DNA from: Liquidambar formosana
Lineage: Eukaryota > Streptophyta > Magnoliopsida > Saxifragales > Altingiaceae
NCBI GenBank assembly: GCA_039720395.1
Contig: CM077833.1
Coordinates: 15,747,133 to 15,811,132, forward strand
DNA: 64,000 nt
Reading direction: 5' to 3'
A program made the position numbers and the translations under genes. Below the pieces are notes generated by a model. That model did not search any database and was not told the DNA's origin. It was given only the letters and a program-made list of their open reading frames with translations. Every line of letters starts with the position of its first letter. The stretch's first letter is position 1. Below, piece after piece: positions 1 through 14,100 of this stretch.

Positions 1-138
1 TGATTGTAAAACATCAACTATAATGATAATTCCAACATGTTAAAATATTATAATTCAAGATAATGGATTTATACCTTCAACCTTATGTAAAATTTATTTG
101 AATTGTTTAATTTTGAATTAAACAACCAAATAGGCCCT
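1..138. mobile_element. Tourist-like MITE, right half, cut by the window edge
   Basis: The stretch ends with a terminus reading inward as TAAGGGCCTATTTGGTTG, followed inward by an ATTAAACAATTC block. The same order of motifs (a CTTCAA block, a TTGAATTGTTTAAT block, an AAACA/CAAACA block and the terminal inverted repeat) occurs in the complete copy at 54806-55118. It is therefore read as the right half of the same short non-autonomous DNA transposon. The left half lies outside the window, so target-site duplication cannot be checked. Confidence 0.55.
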
Positions 139-1540
139 TACTTTTCACTCCATTGTGCTTGTGTATATGGTGTTCCAATACAATAAGGGTATTCAATGTT
201 TTGCAACTGCAAAGAGTAGTTTGATTGATAAGGTCTTCTCAAAAAGCAAAAGTCTTGAGTTTGACTCTGACCAAACCCTTAAGGAAGTTACTCACGTAAT
301 ATTTTATAATTTTAACAAGTTTTAAACTTACCTAATCCACATGGTGCTATAATGTTTTATACCAGTTTCGAGTTTATCCAAAAAAATTTATCATTAAAAA
401 AATAATAATTAAAAAAAAAAGAAAAAAGAAAGAAAAAGGAAGAGGTTTCCAATGCTATCAATTGGACAATTGGTTCTAGGGCTTTCCTAGCTAGGAGTTT
501 GCTTTTTTTTTTTTTTGTTTTGTTTTCTTACTAAGTAGAAGGGTAGAGAAAGACGACTAACTATAACAAAGATGTTACCATCAAGAACCTCTATCCATTG
601 AGTAACTAGCGTGGCACAGCTTTCGGCAATTGTACTTCTAACGAAGATGTCTCCAATTTTGGAAACTTTATCTGATCGGTCCAAGATCATCTTCCTTTGT
701 TTGCCCATTTTTGGAACACTGTCGAACCACCAAGTGTCCTTATTCGGGCTATTCTGGCAATGGGTCCCATTACTCTTTCCCACGTTACAACCTGACCCCT
801 GACCACTGACCAGCAACTCACAGTCCAGTCACTACCCAATACCATGAATATTTTTAAGTCCTCATTCAGTAGGTAAGAATTGATATCTTTTTTTTTTTCT
901 TTTTTTTGTTTTTTTGTGTCAAATTTGATTGCCATGTATTGATTAGGCCTAACATATTTCTGACTAAATTTATTTATATAACGTGCCATTGATGGTAATA
1001 AATATGATAATTTAGTATGTGTTTTGAATTTCATATTTATAATGATTATCAATTCAACATGCCGACAGTCAAATAATCAACAAACATCGTTAGTGGGATA
1101 AGGTGAGATGAGACATAAAATCAATACACTTACTCTCACATGATGTAATTAGTAAAGATCTTTGATTTATGTTCTCCGTATGTAGAAAATGAAAAAAAAT
1201 TTCTTTTTTTTTAACTTTACTTGATTGGATAAAGAAACTTTTAAAAGACACTGTTTTCTCTAAAGAATTTGGCATGATACATTTGACCCATACGTGATAT
1301 CATAAAAACTGGATACACATTTTTCCCCACCTTTAGCATCTCTCTCCTTTAAGGTATCACTACGGACATGACCAACAATATATTTTACAAGTACATGGAA
1401 AAAAAAAACACACTGTACGTGGCTTCTCTGTGAAAAAACAAAATAATAATAATAATTAAAAAGAAAAAAAAAATGGAAAATTAAAAAGGTACATAAAGAT
1501 GGGTTTGGCCTCGTAGGAGCTGGATTCCAGTTGACTGGAC
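139..1540. other. Upstream intergenic region of the phosphatase gene
   Basis: This stretch is AT-rich with short poly-A and poly-T runs and no reading frame with recognisable homology. Open frames here are short, low in complexity and without plausible splice context. Positions 200-290 contain weak A-box-like and B-box-like motifs that could be a worn tRNA-derived SINE, but the match is too poor to call. No gene is supported. Confidence 0.5.
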
Positions 1541-1547
1541 TATAAAA
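1541..1547 (+). promoter_or_regulatory. Candidate TATA box of the phosphatase gene
   Basis: TATAAAA lies in GC-mixed context about 220 bp upstream of the first ATG at 1765 and 585 bp upstream of the preferred CDS start at 2126. Transcription would be expected to begin near 1570-1580. This would give a 5' UTR that includes the CT/GT-rich stretch or an intron spanning it. The assignment rests on motif and position only. Confidence 0.45.
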
Positions 1548-1805
1548 TCTCTGTTCTCTCTTGGTGAGATGAGTAAAAAAGTCTTGAATTAGAGGTGGAA
1601 ACTGATATAGAAAATTAAGTCCGCAGAGTCCAAACACCCCACCACTACCGTTAATTTGCGAGTGCAGGTGGTTAATCTACGCAACACAGCCCCCTTTTTT
1701 CAATCTTCAACTACTACTTTTTTTTCTTCAAACCTCACTTCTTCATTGTTTCTCTCCTCCAGAGATGACGCAACGCTCAAGGCATCTACCGCAGGTACTC
1801 TCTAA

Positions 1806-1858
1806 CTCTCTCTCTCTCTCTCTCAGTCTCTCTCTTTGTGTGTGTGTGTGTGTGTGTG
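1806..1858. repeat. Compound (CT)n-(GT)n microsatellite in the 5' leader
   Basis: A CT run (1806-1824) is followed by a short interruption and a GT run (1837-1858). It sits between the putative TATA box and the CDS, most likely inside a 5' leader intron (1795-2059). Its length is likely to vary between individuals. Confidence 0.9.
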
Positions 1859-2125
1859 CATGCTTATATTTCTTACTTTTTTTGTCCTCTTTGACCCTCT
1901 GTTTTGTTGCTGAGAAAACCCCCATTAAGAGAAAATTTTAATTTTACTACTAAATTCAGCAAACTACTGTACACGATTTAATTGGGTTTGTTATTATAAA
2001 CAATGGGATTTTTTTTTTTTTTTAAATTTTTTATTTACCTTTGATTTCTCGGCAACCAGACGGAGCATTTAGCGGATCATGCTTCGAATTTCCTTTTTCT
2101 TCTTCTTCTTCGTTCTTTCTTTTCG

Positions 2126-5100
2126 ATGACTAGAGAGAATTTGCAGAGAAGTTGGGTTGAAATATGTTGTTTCGGTTGCTCCTGCCTACAGCTCTACTGG
2201 CCCAGAGTCGTTATGCGCAAATGGCTCAACATCGGCGCCAAGGAGTCCGATTACAGCGCCGACACCGAGGATGAAGACGGCAGCGATGTCGATTCAGATA
2301 CTGAAGGTGAGAGACCTGGAACCGCAGGCCCCTATAAAACTACAATCTATAATTTTGCTTAATTCACTGGAAAATTGAGTTCTAGTGGGTTTTTGTCGTT
2401 ATGATGGTGCGAGGCTAGGAATTAGAAGAACATTTTTGCTTTTTTTTTTCCTTTCGTTTTGAAGAACCCATTTTGGGATTCGAGTCTGATGTGAAGTGGT
2501 ATTTGTAGACTTTGGTTAATGGGGAAGAAGAGAATATCGGTTTAAGGATAGCAAGGGGTATGATGAAGTTCAGGTTGATCCTAATGGTAATGTGTGTGTG
2601 TTTCAGAGTTTAAAGTTGTGATTTTTAACATAGTGAGATCTATTTATAAGATTTAATAAGTACCATTTTGAGCCAAATCTTGGCAGCATTAGATTCTTTG
2701 AAGATCATTAGAGGTGCCTTTGGTTGCATGGAATTGGAATTGATGGCCCCAATTGTAAGTGACATATATGTATATACGTACATCTACTAATGAATTTTAA
2801 ATTGATTTCATAGACCTTGAACCCGTAAAAACAATTCCAGAGTAGGAGCTCTATTTTTGTACTCTACAATTGGATTTCTGAATCAAATCCAGTTCTGTGC
2901 AACCAAACACAGCATAAGATGATTTGAGATTTGCAATGAATAAAGATTGTAAGTTTGTTTTAATAAGTTTAATAAGTTTCATATGCTTTAATGTATGCAA
3001 ACTGGTTCATTTCATTGAATAAAGATTGTAAGGCAATCTGTATTTTAATTAATTAATTAATTAATTACAGAAGTTGGTGATAATGATTAAACAGTTGTTT
3101 ATTTTATTGAGTTGAAGAATTCTTCAAAATATAGACCAGCCTTTTCCAGATGGTCCTTATGATTAAACATTGTGGTCTCGTCGCTTTCTTATCAATTAAT
3201 GTGAATATTAGGGATGTCCATATGAATTTCCATTCAGGGGAGGTGCTTCACTTCACATGAAAATAAATAATTCCATAGCATTAAATATGAGGCAATTTCA
3301 AAATGAGTTTCAATTTGTTTTGGTGATGGCTGAATAACATTTCAAATGCTATAAAAATTGAACATAAATTGTGTAATTTCCATGCGTTTTCCAGAGCGGC
3401 GGCACCATTTTTATGCATTTTTTATTATATATAATTCTTAGTCAGTTTTCCCCTGTTTGTAGATATTATTTTATGCTGCTTAATCTCAAATGTCAAAATT
3501 AGTTTTGATTCTAATTTACCCTCTCCTATTTCCTTTAATATATTGCATTCTTCAATTCATTTACTCCATGTGTTGAATTTTTTTGGCCTCAGACACTCTT
3601 CCAAGAACAAGAAGACGTAAGTCAGAGACTTTTAGGTCACAGTATATAAACACAAAGGAACTCAGGTATGCTACCTCACTCTCATATATTTTGATTTATA
3701 TGACTGAACACTAATTTGGTGAATGTAAACACCGTGCTTGCTTATAAGGTTGAGTTAGTCATGTCTTTTTTATTTCTGCTTTTCCTTTGTTTCCCTAGAA
3801 TATGTGTTGGCACGTGGAATGTGGCAGGAAAAATTCCACCTGATGACTTAGATATCGGAGATTGGCTCAATATCAGTGAGCCTGCTGACATTTATGTCAT
3901 TGGGTAAGTGTTTCTGCGACTTGCTGTCTGAAAATTTTTCTAGTTACTGACGTTAAATTTTGGGATAATACACTGTCTCTGTTGAATTTTTAATGAGAAG
4001 CCTCTTATTTATGCAAACAATTTGTTATGATAAATATTTTCTTGTTATATGGAATCTTATTTTGCTCCTATCTATTCTACATTACTTGATGTTGCCTTAC
4101 GTATTTAATAAATTGTATGAATATCGCATGTTCTTTTCTTCTGCTTTTATTCACATATCTTCTGCTGTATGTTTTCTGTCTTAATTGTCTATATTTACAG
4201 TCTTCAGGAGATTGTACCATTAAATGCTGGGAATATCTTTGGTGCGGAAGATGGCCGCCCAGTTCCAAAATGGGAAAACATTATCCGTGAAACACTGAAT
4301 AGAGTTCAACTGGTGAAGACCAAGATTAAATGTTATAGTGATCCTCCTTCTCCATCAAGGTTTAAGCCATCTGATGATGTTGATGATATAGAAGATGAGA
4401 TATTACTTGAGACTGATAGTGATGACGATGAGGAAATCCATCCAGTGGATGAAGAACCCGATGGTTTTGAGGAAGTGAAGGATAGACCAGTCACTGGTGA
4501 AAACATTTTAATGAATTCTGGAGTTTCGAGATGTACTGATAGTGGCAATTTAGGCTTTCCTATAGAACAGGATTTACAAAGGCAATTTTCTTCTCCAAAG
4601 AGGCTGGATAGGTTAAATTGCCTTCGTACGAAAGATTGTACAGGAAATGCAGAAGCATCATTCAGACAACAGAGTGGCAAATTGGCCAAAACACTCAGTG
4701 GGTCAGAAAGGATTGGTTTGAACTGGCCAGAGCCTCCACTACACTTGCTTGCTCAGCATGTTTTGGAGAGACCTAAATCCTTTAGATCAATAAGATCTTT
4801 TAAAGCATCCAATTCTTTCAGAACATACAGTTCTTTTAAGTCGTCTATGAATGATGATCATAGAGTGCCACCAGAGATGGCTCTCCTCGCAGAACTTGAC
4901 CTTAAATCCTTCCTGTATCGGAAGAGAAAATCGCCTTTTGTAAGGATAGTAAGTAAGCAAATGGTTGGGATTTTCCTCACTATATGGGTCCGAAGGAGCT
5001 TGCGTAGGCATATTCAGAACTTAAAGGTGTCGACTGTTGGTGTCGGTGTTATGGGCTACATTGGTAACAAGGTATGCTTCTTTTCCTAATGTTTCCTGGC

Positions 5101-8100
5101 ATTCTTGTGATTACTTCTGACTGTTCATATAATTCTTAATTTTTTAATGTTTTAAAAATTATACATTTTTTTCTTTATTTTCTGTTTGCTATGTTTTGGG
5201 GCTGTAATAGAATTGCCTGTGATTTGATATCATATGTGTGGACTGGACTGAATAAAAGGTCCTGTTTGGTAGTGGTTCATCCATTTGATTTTATAAGTAT
5301 TATAATTGAATCCATACGGTGAATTTCACCATTTAAGCCATTTTGTCAACTCTAGCAGGGACAGGCACATATCTGAACACAAAAAGAATGATATCAACAG
5401 TTACAAACTATCCCTAGCTCTCTGAGGATAAGTTTACTAATTTGAGAGAAATTCCAAATAAATAATAAAGCAGGGCCTTTCAAGCTGTCTTTTTTAGCTT
5501 TCTAGACTTGCAACCGCTTTCTAAATTGCTGTTAGATATCTGACTTCTTTGTTTACGTTGTGCATAAACCTACAAGGAAATAAATTTCACTGCTGCTGTT
5601 TTCTCTGAATTTGAATGAACTAATAAACTAATAATACCATCAATATGTGAAAGCAAGGCTCAATATCTCACTTTATTTTGCCTCTTCCACTCAAGAGTTA
5701 TCTACCTTATGTTTGATTTTTCCCCTTTTTACCTAGTATGAACTCCTTGACAATGCATGTTATTCCATGTAAACTGTGTCCTTGAAAAATAGGTTATTTT
5801 GAAGGAGGAAAATCTTCAATTTCTTAAGAGGTCATTGAGGTTGAGATTTTATGATTTGTGCATGGATATCCACATAAGAATGTACATTAAATGGAATTGC
5901 TTCTAAGAATAATGTAAAGGTTTGAGGCTCGAGGCTCGAGGCTCATGCCTTAAATTATGAGCTGTTCATTTTCCATGCAATTGCAGAATGGGTCCTATAT
6001 AATGCCCGAGACAAATTCATATGCCCATCAAGTCGAGGCCCACTCAAAAGTACTACCAGCTTACGAACTGGACAATTCAAGGACCCCAACCCAACACATG
6101 AATCATCTATCATACCTGCTTGGTGATTTATTGGATAGATCAACTTTATTTGAGTCTGTGAGTCTAAAAAGGATGCATAATTTTGCCATTAGGGGGAAAA
6201 TAATATTTGGGAGTTTTACGTTATGCTTTTGTTTTGTGGCAAGACCAGACCGGCTGGTCAGACTAGTGAATGGGTTTCCCAGTGCCTTGACCATTTTTGT
6301 TCCTTTAATTGGACCATTAAGACAATGAACTGGATCAAACCAGTGTAACCTGGCCAAACCAGCCAGATTTTGATCAGATTGGAAGGTTTCAGGTTGTTGA
6401 AATTGTCATCAAGCTGTTAAAATAATAATATCTTGTAGCTTGAAAGAGTCAAGCCTCGACAGGTTGGACTTTAACCAGTATTATACTGGATATTCTTTGT
6501 TTATATGTGCAGCAACTAAACTTTAAGGGTCTTACTTTCGTATGCATATAGTGAGTATCATGTATGTGAAGTGTAGTTTATATTTACCTTTTCAGTGATC
6601 CAACCAATTGACCCATGATTGAACCAGTGACCTAGTGACCCACCCTCTTGACTGTGTTGATATCTGAATCCTAGTCTGATCAATACCCATTAAATTCCGA
6701 ATCCATCAGAACCAGGATGGTCTGTGTCATATGTAGCCCATGCATTGAGGTTCACCTTATGTTTTCTGGGCCTTATATATAAATTGAAAATTAGTGTTCT
6801 TACCTGTCTAAGTTTTAAAATTAACATTCTTCTTTCAACCCACTTGGAGCTAAAAAGAGAAAAAAAAACTCTAAGGTTTTCTTTCGGATTAAAAATTAAG
6901 ATATGTGGTTTTTTACACAAAAAATTTCTAATGTGATAGCACTATGCTAGACATGGCTGTATTGGTGCTGGCATAGATATGAAGTTTCTAGCAACATGGA
7001 AAAATGAGTTGAGAGGCTTCTCATTACCTAGGTCCTAATGGATATTTGAAGGGATTGTAATCAGTATTTTTACTGTGTTGTTTTCCTCTGTACATTTGGC
7101 TCTATTAATATTCAAATTTGACAATTAAGTTTTACGTTCTACTTGGATTTTTCTAAATAAGTAGCTCCAAAAGGATAAGCATAACCATCTGGATTTTGTT
7201 TCACACTTCTTTGTGTATGAAATGGGTGGAAATTTTGTACAATTTTAGATGATTTTTCTACACCGGTCCTTTCTTTTATATATAGATATTTGTTACTTTA
7301 TGAGTTTATATATATATGTATTAGGGTTGTTCAAGTGCGGGATATCCTGGGCTATCCCATTCGATCACAGCTGTCCGTGGATGACATGCGCGCATTCACG
7401 CATAGGCGCGTGTCGCTCATGGATGGTTGTGATCGTACGGGATATCCCGCACTTGATCAAAGCAGATATATATATATATATTCATTTATATATTATAGAC
7501 TGAAAAATTATTATACTCACGCTTGGCTCCTAGAGGCTTAATCTTTGCCTGACAGGAGATCAAGGCACTTGATTTGCTCCTTAGGCACCTATAACCTATG
7601 GTCTCTGTAGGTATTCATGTTGTGTCTTTTGAAGATATAGCTTGTAAAGACTGTAGTACTTTCTTTGCTTTTGGACATTTCTCATAAATCCATTTTCCAC
7701 TTGATATTTTGAATAAATTTTTATCTCCTTTTTTTTTCTTTTTTTTTTTTTTTTTTTTTGATAATGATAAATTTATTCACAAAAATAAGGGCCAAGACCC
7801 ATGTACAAAAGTACACCAAGACTATACTATATCAAACATCCAAAAGACTGAAAAGCATGGATTCCCTATCTCTCGTGCTAAAACCTTTTCAATTTGGTCG
7901 GGTTTAACAATTTCTTAGCTCCTTTAGTATCTTTTTTCCGGAAAATTTCCAGATGTTGGTGGTAGGGTTGTTTTTGTCTTCATCAAAAAATGAAAAATAG
8001 AAGATTAGTTTATCTTCTATATGCGTTCTTGTCTTTCTCTTTTCCAATTTTTTGAGTGGTTTGGGTTTGTTTTTTAAAGAAGTTCTTTATTGGCAGCAGA

Positions 8101-11100
8101 GTCAAAATTTCTTGAGGTCATAGCATTAAGCAGTTTATCTTCTATATGTGTTCTTGTCTCATTGAAAGCATACCATGTGTCTCTATCCTATGGTTATGAG
8201 TTTGCACATCTCTATGGCTTAGAGTTCATTGTTTATTTTATAATAGATGTACTTTTCTTCTCTAGTTTTCACATTTTTTACTATTCATATACTCATGTTG
8301 AAGTCTTTAGTTGTTTAACGAATATAATCAAATATGTCTCGCATTGTTTGTAAAAAAACTGTGAGGACAAATGGCACATATTTAGGCTGTATTTATCAGC
8401 TCAGGTGTTGGTTGTAGCTGCCATTGTGTTTGGTTGTCGGATATGTCCAACCCTTGTTTCACAGGACTCTGCAACTCTCTATTCTGACACAATCTTGAAG
8501 GGTCCAGTGCAGACAGAAATCAAGTATAGAAGAAATATATAGACAGTGAAACGTTCCTTTCTTTTATATTTAGTTGCATCTGATTAAATGCGGTATCTGT
8601 TCTTGGTTTAAAGACATATAGTGTTTATCTGAATGCGCTGCAAAAATGTAGGCTAGGAGTGTCACACTAGAATTCCTATAAAAATGTGCCATGCTAGAAT
8701 CCATGGCATGTTGGTGTTTGACAAGTATTTAAGAGGGGTACTTCATGTCTATGTAGCATAGTTTTGGGGTTTGGTGCCATAGCTACCTTAATCCTGTCTA
8801 GGAGATCACTTGTGAAATATCAATTAGTATAATTGTGTAACTATCTGTTTTTGATAAGGATATATGTAAGTATGTAACTATCTGGTGCATGCTTTGGGGA
8901 ATCTTTGGAATGATCTTGGTAGAACATATAACTAGAAGTCTTGCAATCATGCACTTGGGGATTTTTATTGAAGTCTTGTACTCATGTAGTTGGATTGTTA
9001 GTTATTCTTTTATTATATGCTATAAGTTTATTTAATATTTTTGATCAAGAGACAATAGATCTTGTTGGGGAAGACTGAAGAAACAATTGCTGGGGCTTGG
9101 CTTCTCGAGCCCCACATGGCTAAAATTTTGTATGAAGATAGTGATTACTAAAGTAATTTCATCCTAATAGTAGCTACTTTTTAAATTTTAATTCTCAAAC
9201 CGAATGAGAATTTCATTTATCTATAGTAATTCTTAAGAGATATCATGACAGTTCTTCTATTTTCCAGGGATCAATATCTATCAGCATGTCTATATATCAG
9301 ACGCTTTTTTGTTTTATATGTACTCACCTGACATCAGGTGAAAAGGATGGAGATGCACTTAAAAGAAATGATGATGTGCATGAAATACATCGAAGAACTC
9401 ATTTTCATTCGCTTTCCAGTGTTGGGCTTCCAAAGTGCATCTACGACCATGAGTGAGTACATGTCATCTATTTTTGGAACCCATTTATAATCCATTCTTC
9501 TTCTAAAGTGTTGAGGTTTTACCCCATCCCACTTTTCTTTTCTTGATTAGAAAGGAATGAGTTGGATGTGTAATGTTTATTCTTCATTATTTTTTCTATG
9601 GAGCCCTTTTTTTATTTATTAGGTTGTAACTATACTTCTAAAATAAAGGTTTATAAACAGTTAGCTTTCTTAAAGGAGGAAAATTGGTGTGCTTAAGTGA
9701 TACATGGCTATTATAGTATTTTCTGATCCTCGATGTGCTCATCTTTAAGAATCAATTGCTTCAAAGTTATATTCTCTTAGTGATACTTCTCTATTATTAT
9801 TATTATTATTTTTTGAATCAATAATTTTGTCTAGTAGAGCAATACCTTCAGATGATTTTCTTTCAGTGGATTATGTTCCATTCGTATTTTTTTACCAAGA
9901 AGTGTACCTCGCTCCTTTTTAGCTCTCTGAAGGGTTTTGCAGAAAATGATGTCATCTACATCAGTTTCATACTTGGAATTATTCCTGTCCTTTTGCAGGT
10001 AGTGTTATATATTTATAATTAAGTTTTACTCTAAATATCGACCTTTGGCAAGAAGAATAGTACTAGCTAATTCTTATAAACGCATTTTTTTAAAAGGTTT
10101 AATAAATTGTATGGCACCTTTGCCAGAGGCAGAGGTTTTGAAAATTTTGGAAGTATATTCTACCCATTCTTGTGCCTATTTACCTGTGTACTATTTTTGT
10201 AAGTCTACTTGCAAGTTGCAACTAAGTCTTGTTGGATAACCTGAAAGTATCCTATATGACTATATAAACTAGAAATTTTTGCAGCACCATTCTGTGATTA
10301 AACCAGCAATGGGTAAAATTGAAGGCATCAAGTTGTAATAGGGATACCAAGTGCCATACTAGTCCATTTCTACACTGGGCTGTTTGAAAGAGAAAATGCA
10401 TTTTCATTTGGTCTCCCATTTTTTTGCAGGTTGTTTTAGGGTTCATATCTTCTGTCTTCCTCTTAGAAACTTGGATTTATTAAATAGTTTTTTCTGTGAT
10501 GCAGAAGAATTATTTGGCTGGGTGATCTGAATTACCGTCTTAACTTGTCATATGAGAAAGTACTAGAACTTATCTCCAGAAAAGAGTGGCCCAAGTTGGT
10601 TGAGAGGGACCAGGTAGGATAGCCATTTTCCCTTTCTAGTCTTTGAGATATTTTGGATTATTAAAGGATTTGCATTTTCAGTATCAATATTTGTTGAGCT
10701 GACACTTCATGGGATTGTAAGCATAGTATTCTACACCACCCATATTCTTATTTCATTTAACCCATATATGTGTTCTCTATTTCAGTTTTCCTGGTTATTG
10801 TAACGTTAGAGGGGCTCACTTTAATAACGTTTGATCATAATCCATGAATTTTTTTTTGTGAATAAAATTAGCTTTTCTTTGTTTTTAATATGATATAATC
10901 CATGAAATTGATATGTATTCCTTCCACTTATCCTGAGGAGAGAAAAGAAAATCATACTCACCCTTTTTGATCTTCAATCAATTCATTCATGCTTTCTGAT
11001 TGGTGTTTTATTCCTTCTGTTAAGTTTCCAACCTAAAAGCCTAAGCCATTAAGTGGAGGGCTCAATAGGTATATGGAGCAATGTCAAATTTTATAATTAA

Positions 11101-14100
11101 TCAATGTGGGATGTGGTATTTTTCCAACACTCCCCCTCACGTGCAAGCCAAACAATATAGAAATGGATCTGTCACGTGGATAACAAAGATGAACTCATAA
11201 ATGAAACAGCTCAAGAACAATATGCTTTGATACCTTGTGAAGTTGCCTACCTAATAGCCTTAGGTGGAGGGCCCAAAGAGGTATATAAATCCATATTAAA
11301 CTTAATATTTAATCGATGTAGGATGTGGGACTTCCCAACACTCCCACTTATGTGCAGGCCTAACATGACAACGATGGGCCTGCCACGTAGACAACAACAA
11401 CGGGCTCACAAACAAAATACGCCCAAGAACAACAACAACAATAATGGGCTTTGATATCATGTTAAGTTTCCAACCTAATGCTATTAGGTAGAGGGCCCAA
11501 ACAGGTATATAAAAATATATTAAATTTGATATTTAATCGATGTAGGATGTGGGACTTCCCAATGTGTTTGTGGTATTTTTCCAACACCTCCATTAATTGT
11601 AGAGCTAATCTTTAAAACAAAAATGTACAGGTAAGGAAACTAAAATGGCCTTCATTATATTATATGTAATGTCATTTAAGTTTATATACTACGCTACGTA
11701 TTCTAGTGGTAAAGATTGTGCTATTGTATTGCTCATGATAATACTTTTGGAACATCAATCTACCATAACACTAGTGTATGATATGTTCATCATATTGATA
11801 CAATATGGTGTCATATGGAATTACTTTATGGCAGTTTGTAGACAGTAATATTGTCACGACCCAAATTAATTAGTCCGTGATCAATAATAATAAAACAAGC
11901 TTTTATTTAATAAATCCTTTGATAAAAAGTGGATGACACGTGTCAAAATCCCATTCATTTGAAATAATTTTGGGCATAACCTATCCGTAAATGGGATATG
12001 TCATCATAAAAACCTGTTAGAAAACGCTTCGATAAAATTTCCTGTCATTCATACTAGTGGTATCATCCCATGCATCTCATTCTACATACACATAACCATA
12101 AATAATTAAAATTTACAACCTTTAATTATATTACAGGTTCGATGGCCATTGGCCCAAATGAAAACTAAATTAATACATATTTTTCTTCCCATGAAAATAC
12201 ATTAATAAATAACATAGGCAAATTTTCTATTTAAGAGCGTTCTCGTGTATTATACCAAATTATGATAAATTAAATAACATAAATACCCATTATGATTACA
12301 ACCTTAAAATCATAACTGAGAATGTCAATTACACATAAGAAATTAACCGTTAAATCCATACATTTATTCTCCATAAAATGTATAGAATAATTCAAAATTT
12401 GCAATAAACATAATTCCAAATTAGGTTACCAAATACCCATAATCCCATTTCAAGATTTATTCCACCAACCATCTATATACATATTCAAATCCTATAAATA
12501 ACAATTGTTATGATAATATATACCATATTATCATGTCAATAGTTTTAACCTATGAAAATTGCACCTACCTCAACCAAATGTGTAGAAAATGAAACTTTAG
12601 GTGTTGTGGGTGTGAAATCCAAGCCCTAGAATGCACATGCAAGCTCTCAATTTAAGATTTAGCTCCCAAATTCCATGAATGATGATGGTAGTGGAGATTC
12701 CAACTCCAAGAATGCAACCAAGACTCCCCAAATGCAAAAGAATCAGTGAGGATGAACATCCATGCCAAAACCCATGAAATGCAAGTTCAAGACTCAAGAC
12801 CTAGCCTCCCAGAACAAGAAATAGCTCCGGCTCCAAAAGCAACAGTGGTGGAGTGTAGATGAGGAACCATGCCACAACAATGCAGCCATGAGATGAGGAG
12901 AGCATGATTTAGCCCCAAAATGTGACATGCAAGAGCAAAATGGGTTGGAAACCCTAACCCTAATCCTCTTTTTCTCTCTTCCATGTTATCTCTCTTTCTA
13001 GCTCTCCCACACTTAGAGAACCCAAAAAATAGCAGATCTAGTGGTATAGGACAAGTTTTGGATGATATAAGGATAGTGAAGGGGCACATGCGTCATTTTA
13101 GCACTTTAAAAACCTTTCCAGCGAAGCCCGATCAATCAGGGGGTGGCAGTTTGCGATAGCCATTTCTAGAGGGGTACCGATTGATCGGCCTCATACCCCG
13201 GTCGATCCGTACCCTCACGGTTTGTGAGTTTTTGTCAGCATTTAACATAACTCGCCAAAATGCTTCCAAATCACCCTGAACCTTCCCAAAACTGTTAAAA
13301 TAACTTATAAACATACCCATGCATATAAAAATCAAAATCATGCCATGCCCATGCATGAATACAAACCAAAATAAATCCAATAATACACAACTCAAGTGCA
13401 TATTAAACCTTTAATACTATAATTTTAAAATACGGGTGTTACAAATATGTTGAAATTGGTTGGAAAATTTTAGATTTGGCATGTGGAAACCAGAGAAATT
13501 GGGCTTTCTAGGGGACATATTTGCACATATATCGATACATGTAAAGAAGCAATGTACATAGTTTGATGTGTTTTAAGTTGTTGGTTGTTCGCTATGTACT
13601 TGTCACTCTGCAAAGTAAAAGAAATTATGAAATAAATCATTACGAAAAGAAGAAGAAGAAGAAAAGGAATTTGGATACACAGCTGATGTATATTATTAAT
13701 TTTGTTTAATCAAAAAGAGAATAATCATAAACTGTTACATTGGAAGTAGAAGCAAATAGTTGAGTGGGTTTCAATTACAACACCCGGATAAATACATTTT
13801 TGCACTCATCCTCATTTTACATCCCTTGTTTTAACATATAAAAACTGTAGATTGCATAGAGCTGAATACTGCACTTTATTTAAATTTTAAGATAGCATGG
13901 GTTGACTTGAACTCGTTACCACTTTGTTTAGGAAGTCCTTTGGGTGCCACTAGACCCACAGGTCATTGACCTCATATGTCCTTTTTTATAGTTGTCTTCT
14001 TCAAAATGATTTCTAGCTGTATGGATGTTTTTTTCGTCAAGGATTCATGACTTAGGAGTATTCAGTGGTTAAAGTTGTCAATTATTATTATTATTATTAT

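Noticed and set aside
1090..1925. Minus-strand open frames with HTHTHT and RERERE runs
   Set aside because: They are translations of microsatellite and low-complexity DNA in the phosphatase leader region.
4077..5011. Minus-strand frames opposite phosphatase exon 4
   Set aside because: They are shadows of a well-supported coding exon on the plus strand.
7390..7430. CGCG-rich stretch considered as part of a CpG-type promoter
   Set aside because: It is the core of the foldback element deep in an intron, with no transcription start features.
12948..12966. Telomere-like AACCCTAACCCTAAT
   Set aside because: Only two to three repeats are present, inside an LTR. This is too short to be an interstitial telomeric array.
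12597..13401. Three open minus-strand frames of 66-100 codons
   Set aside because: They lie inside the solo LTR (11852-13443), have no recognisable domain and do not continue one another. They are chance frames in LTR sequence.
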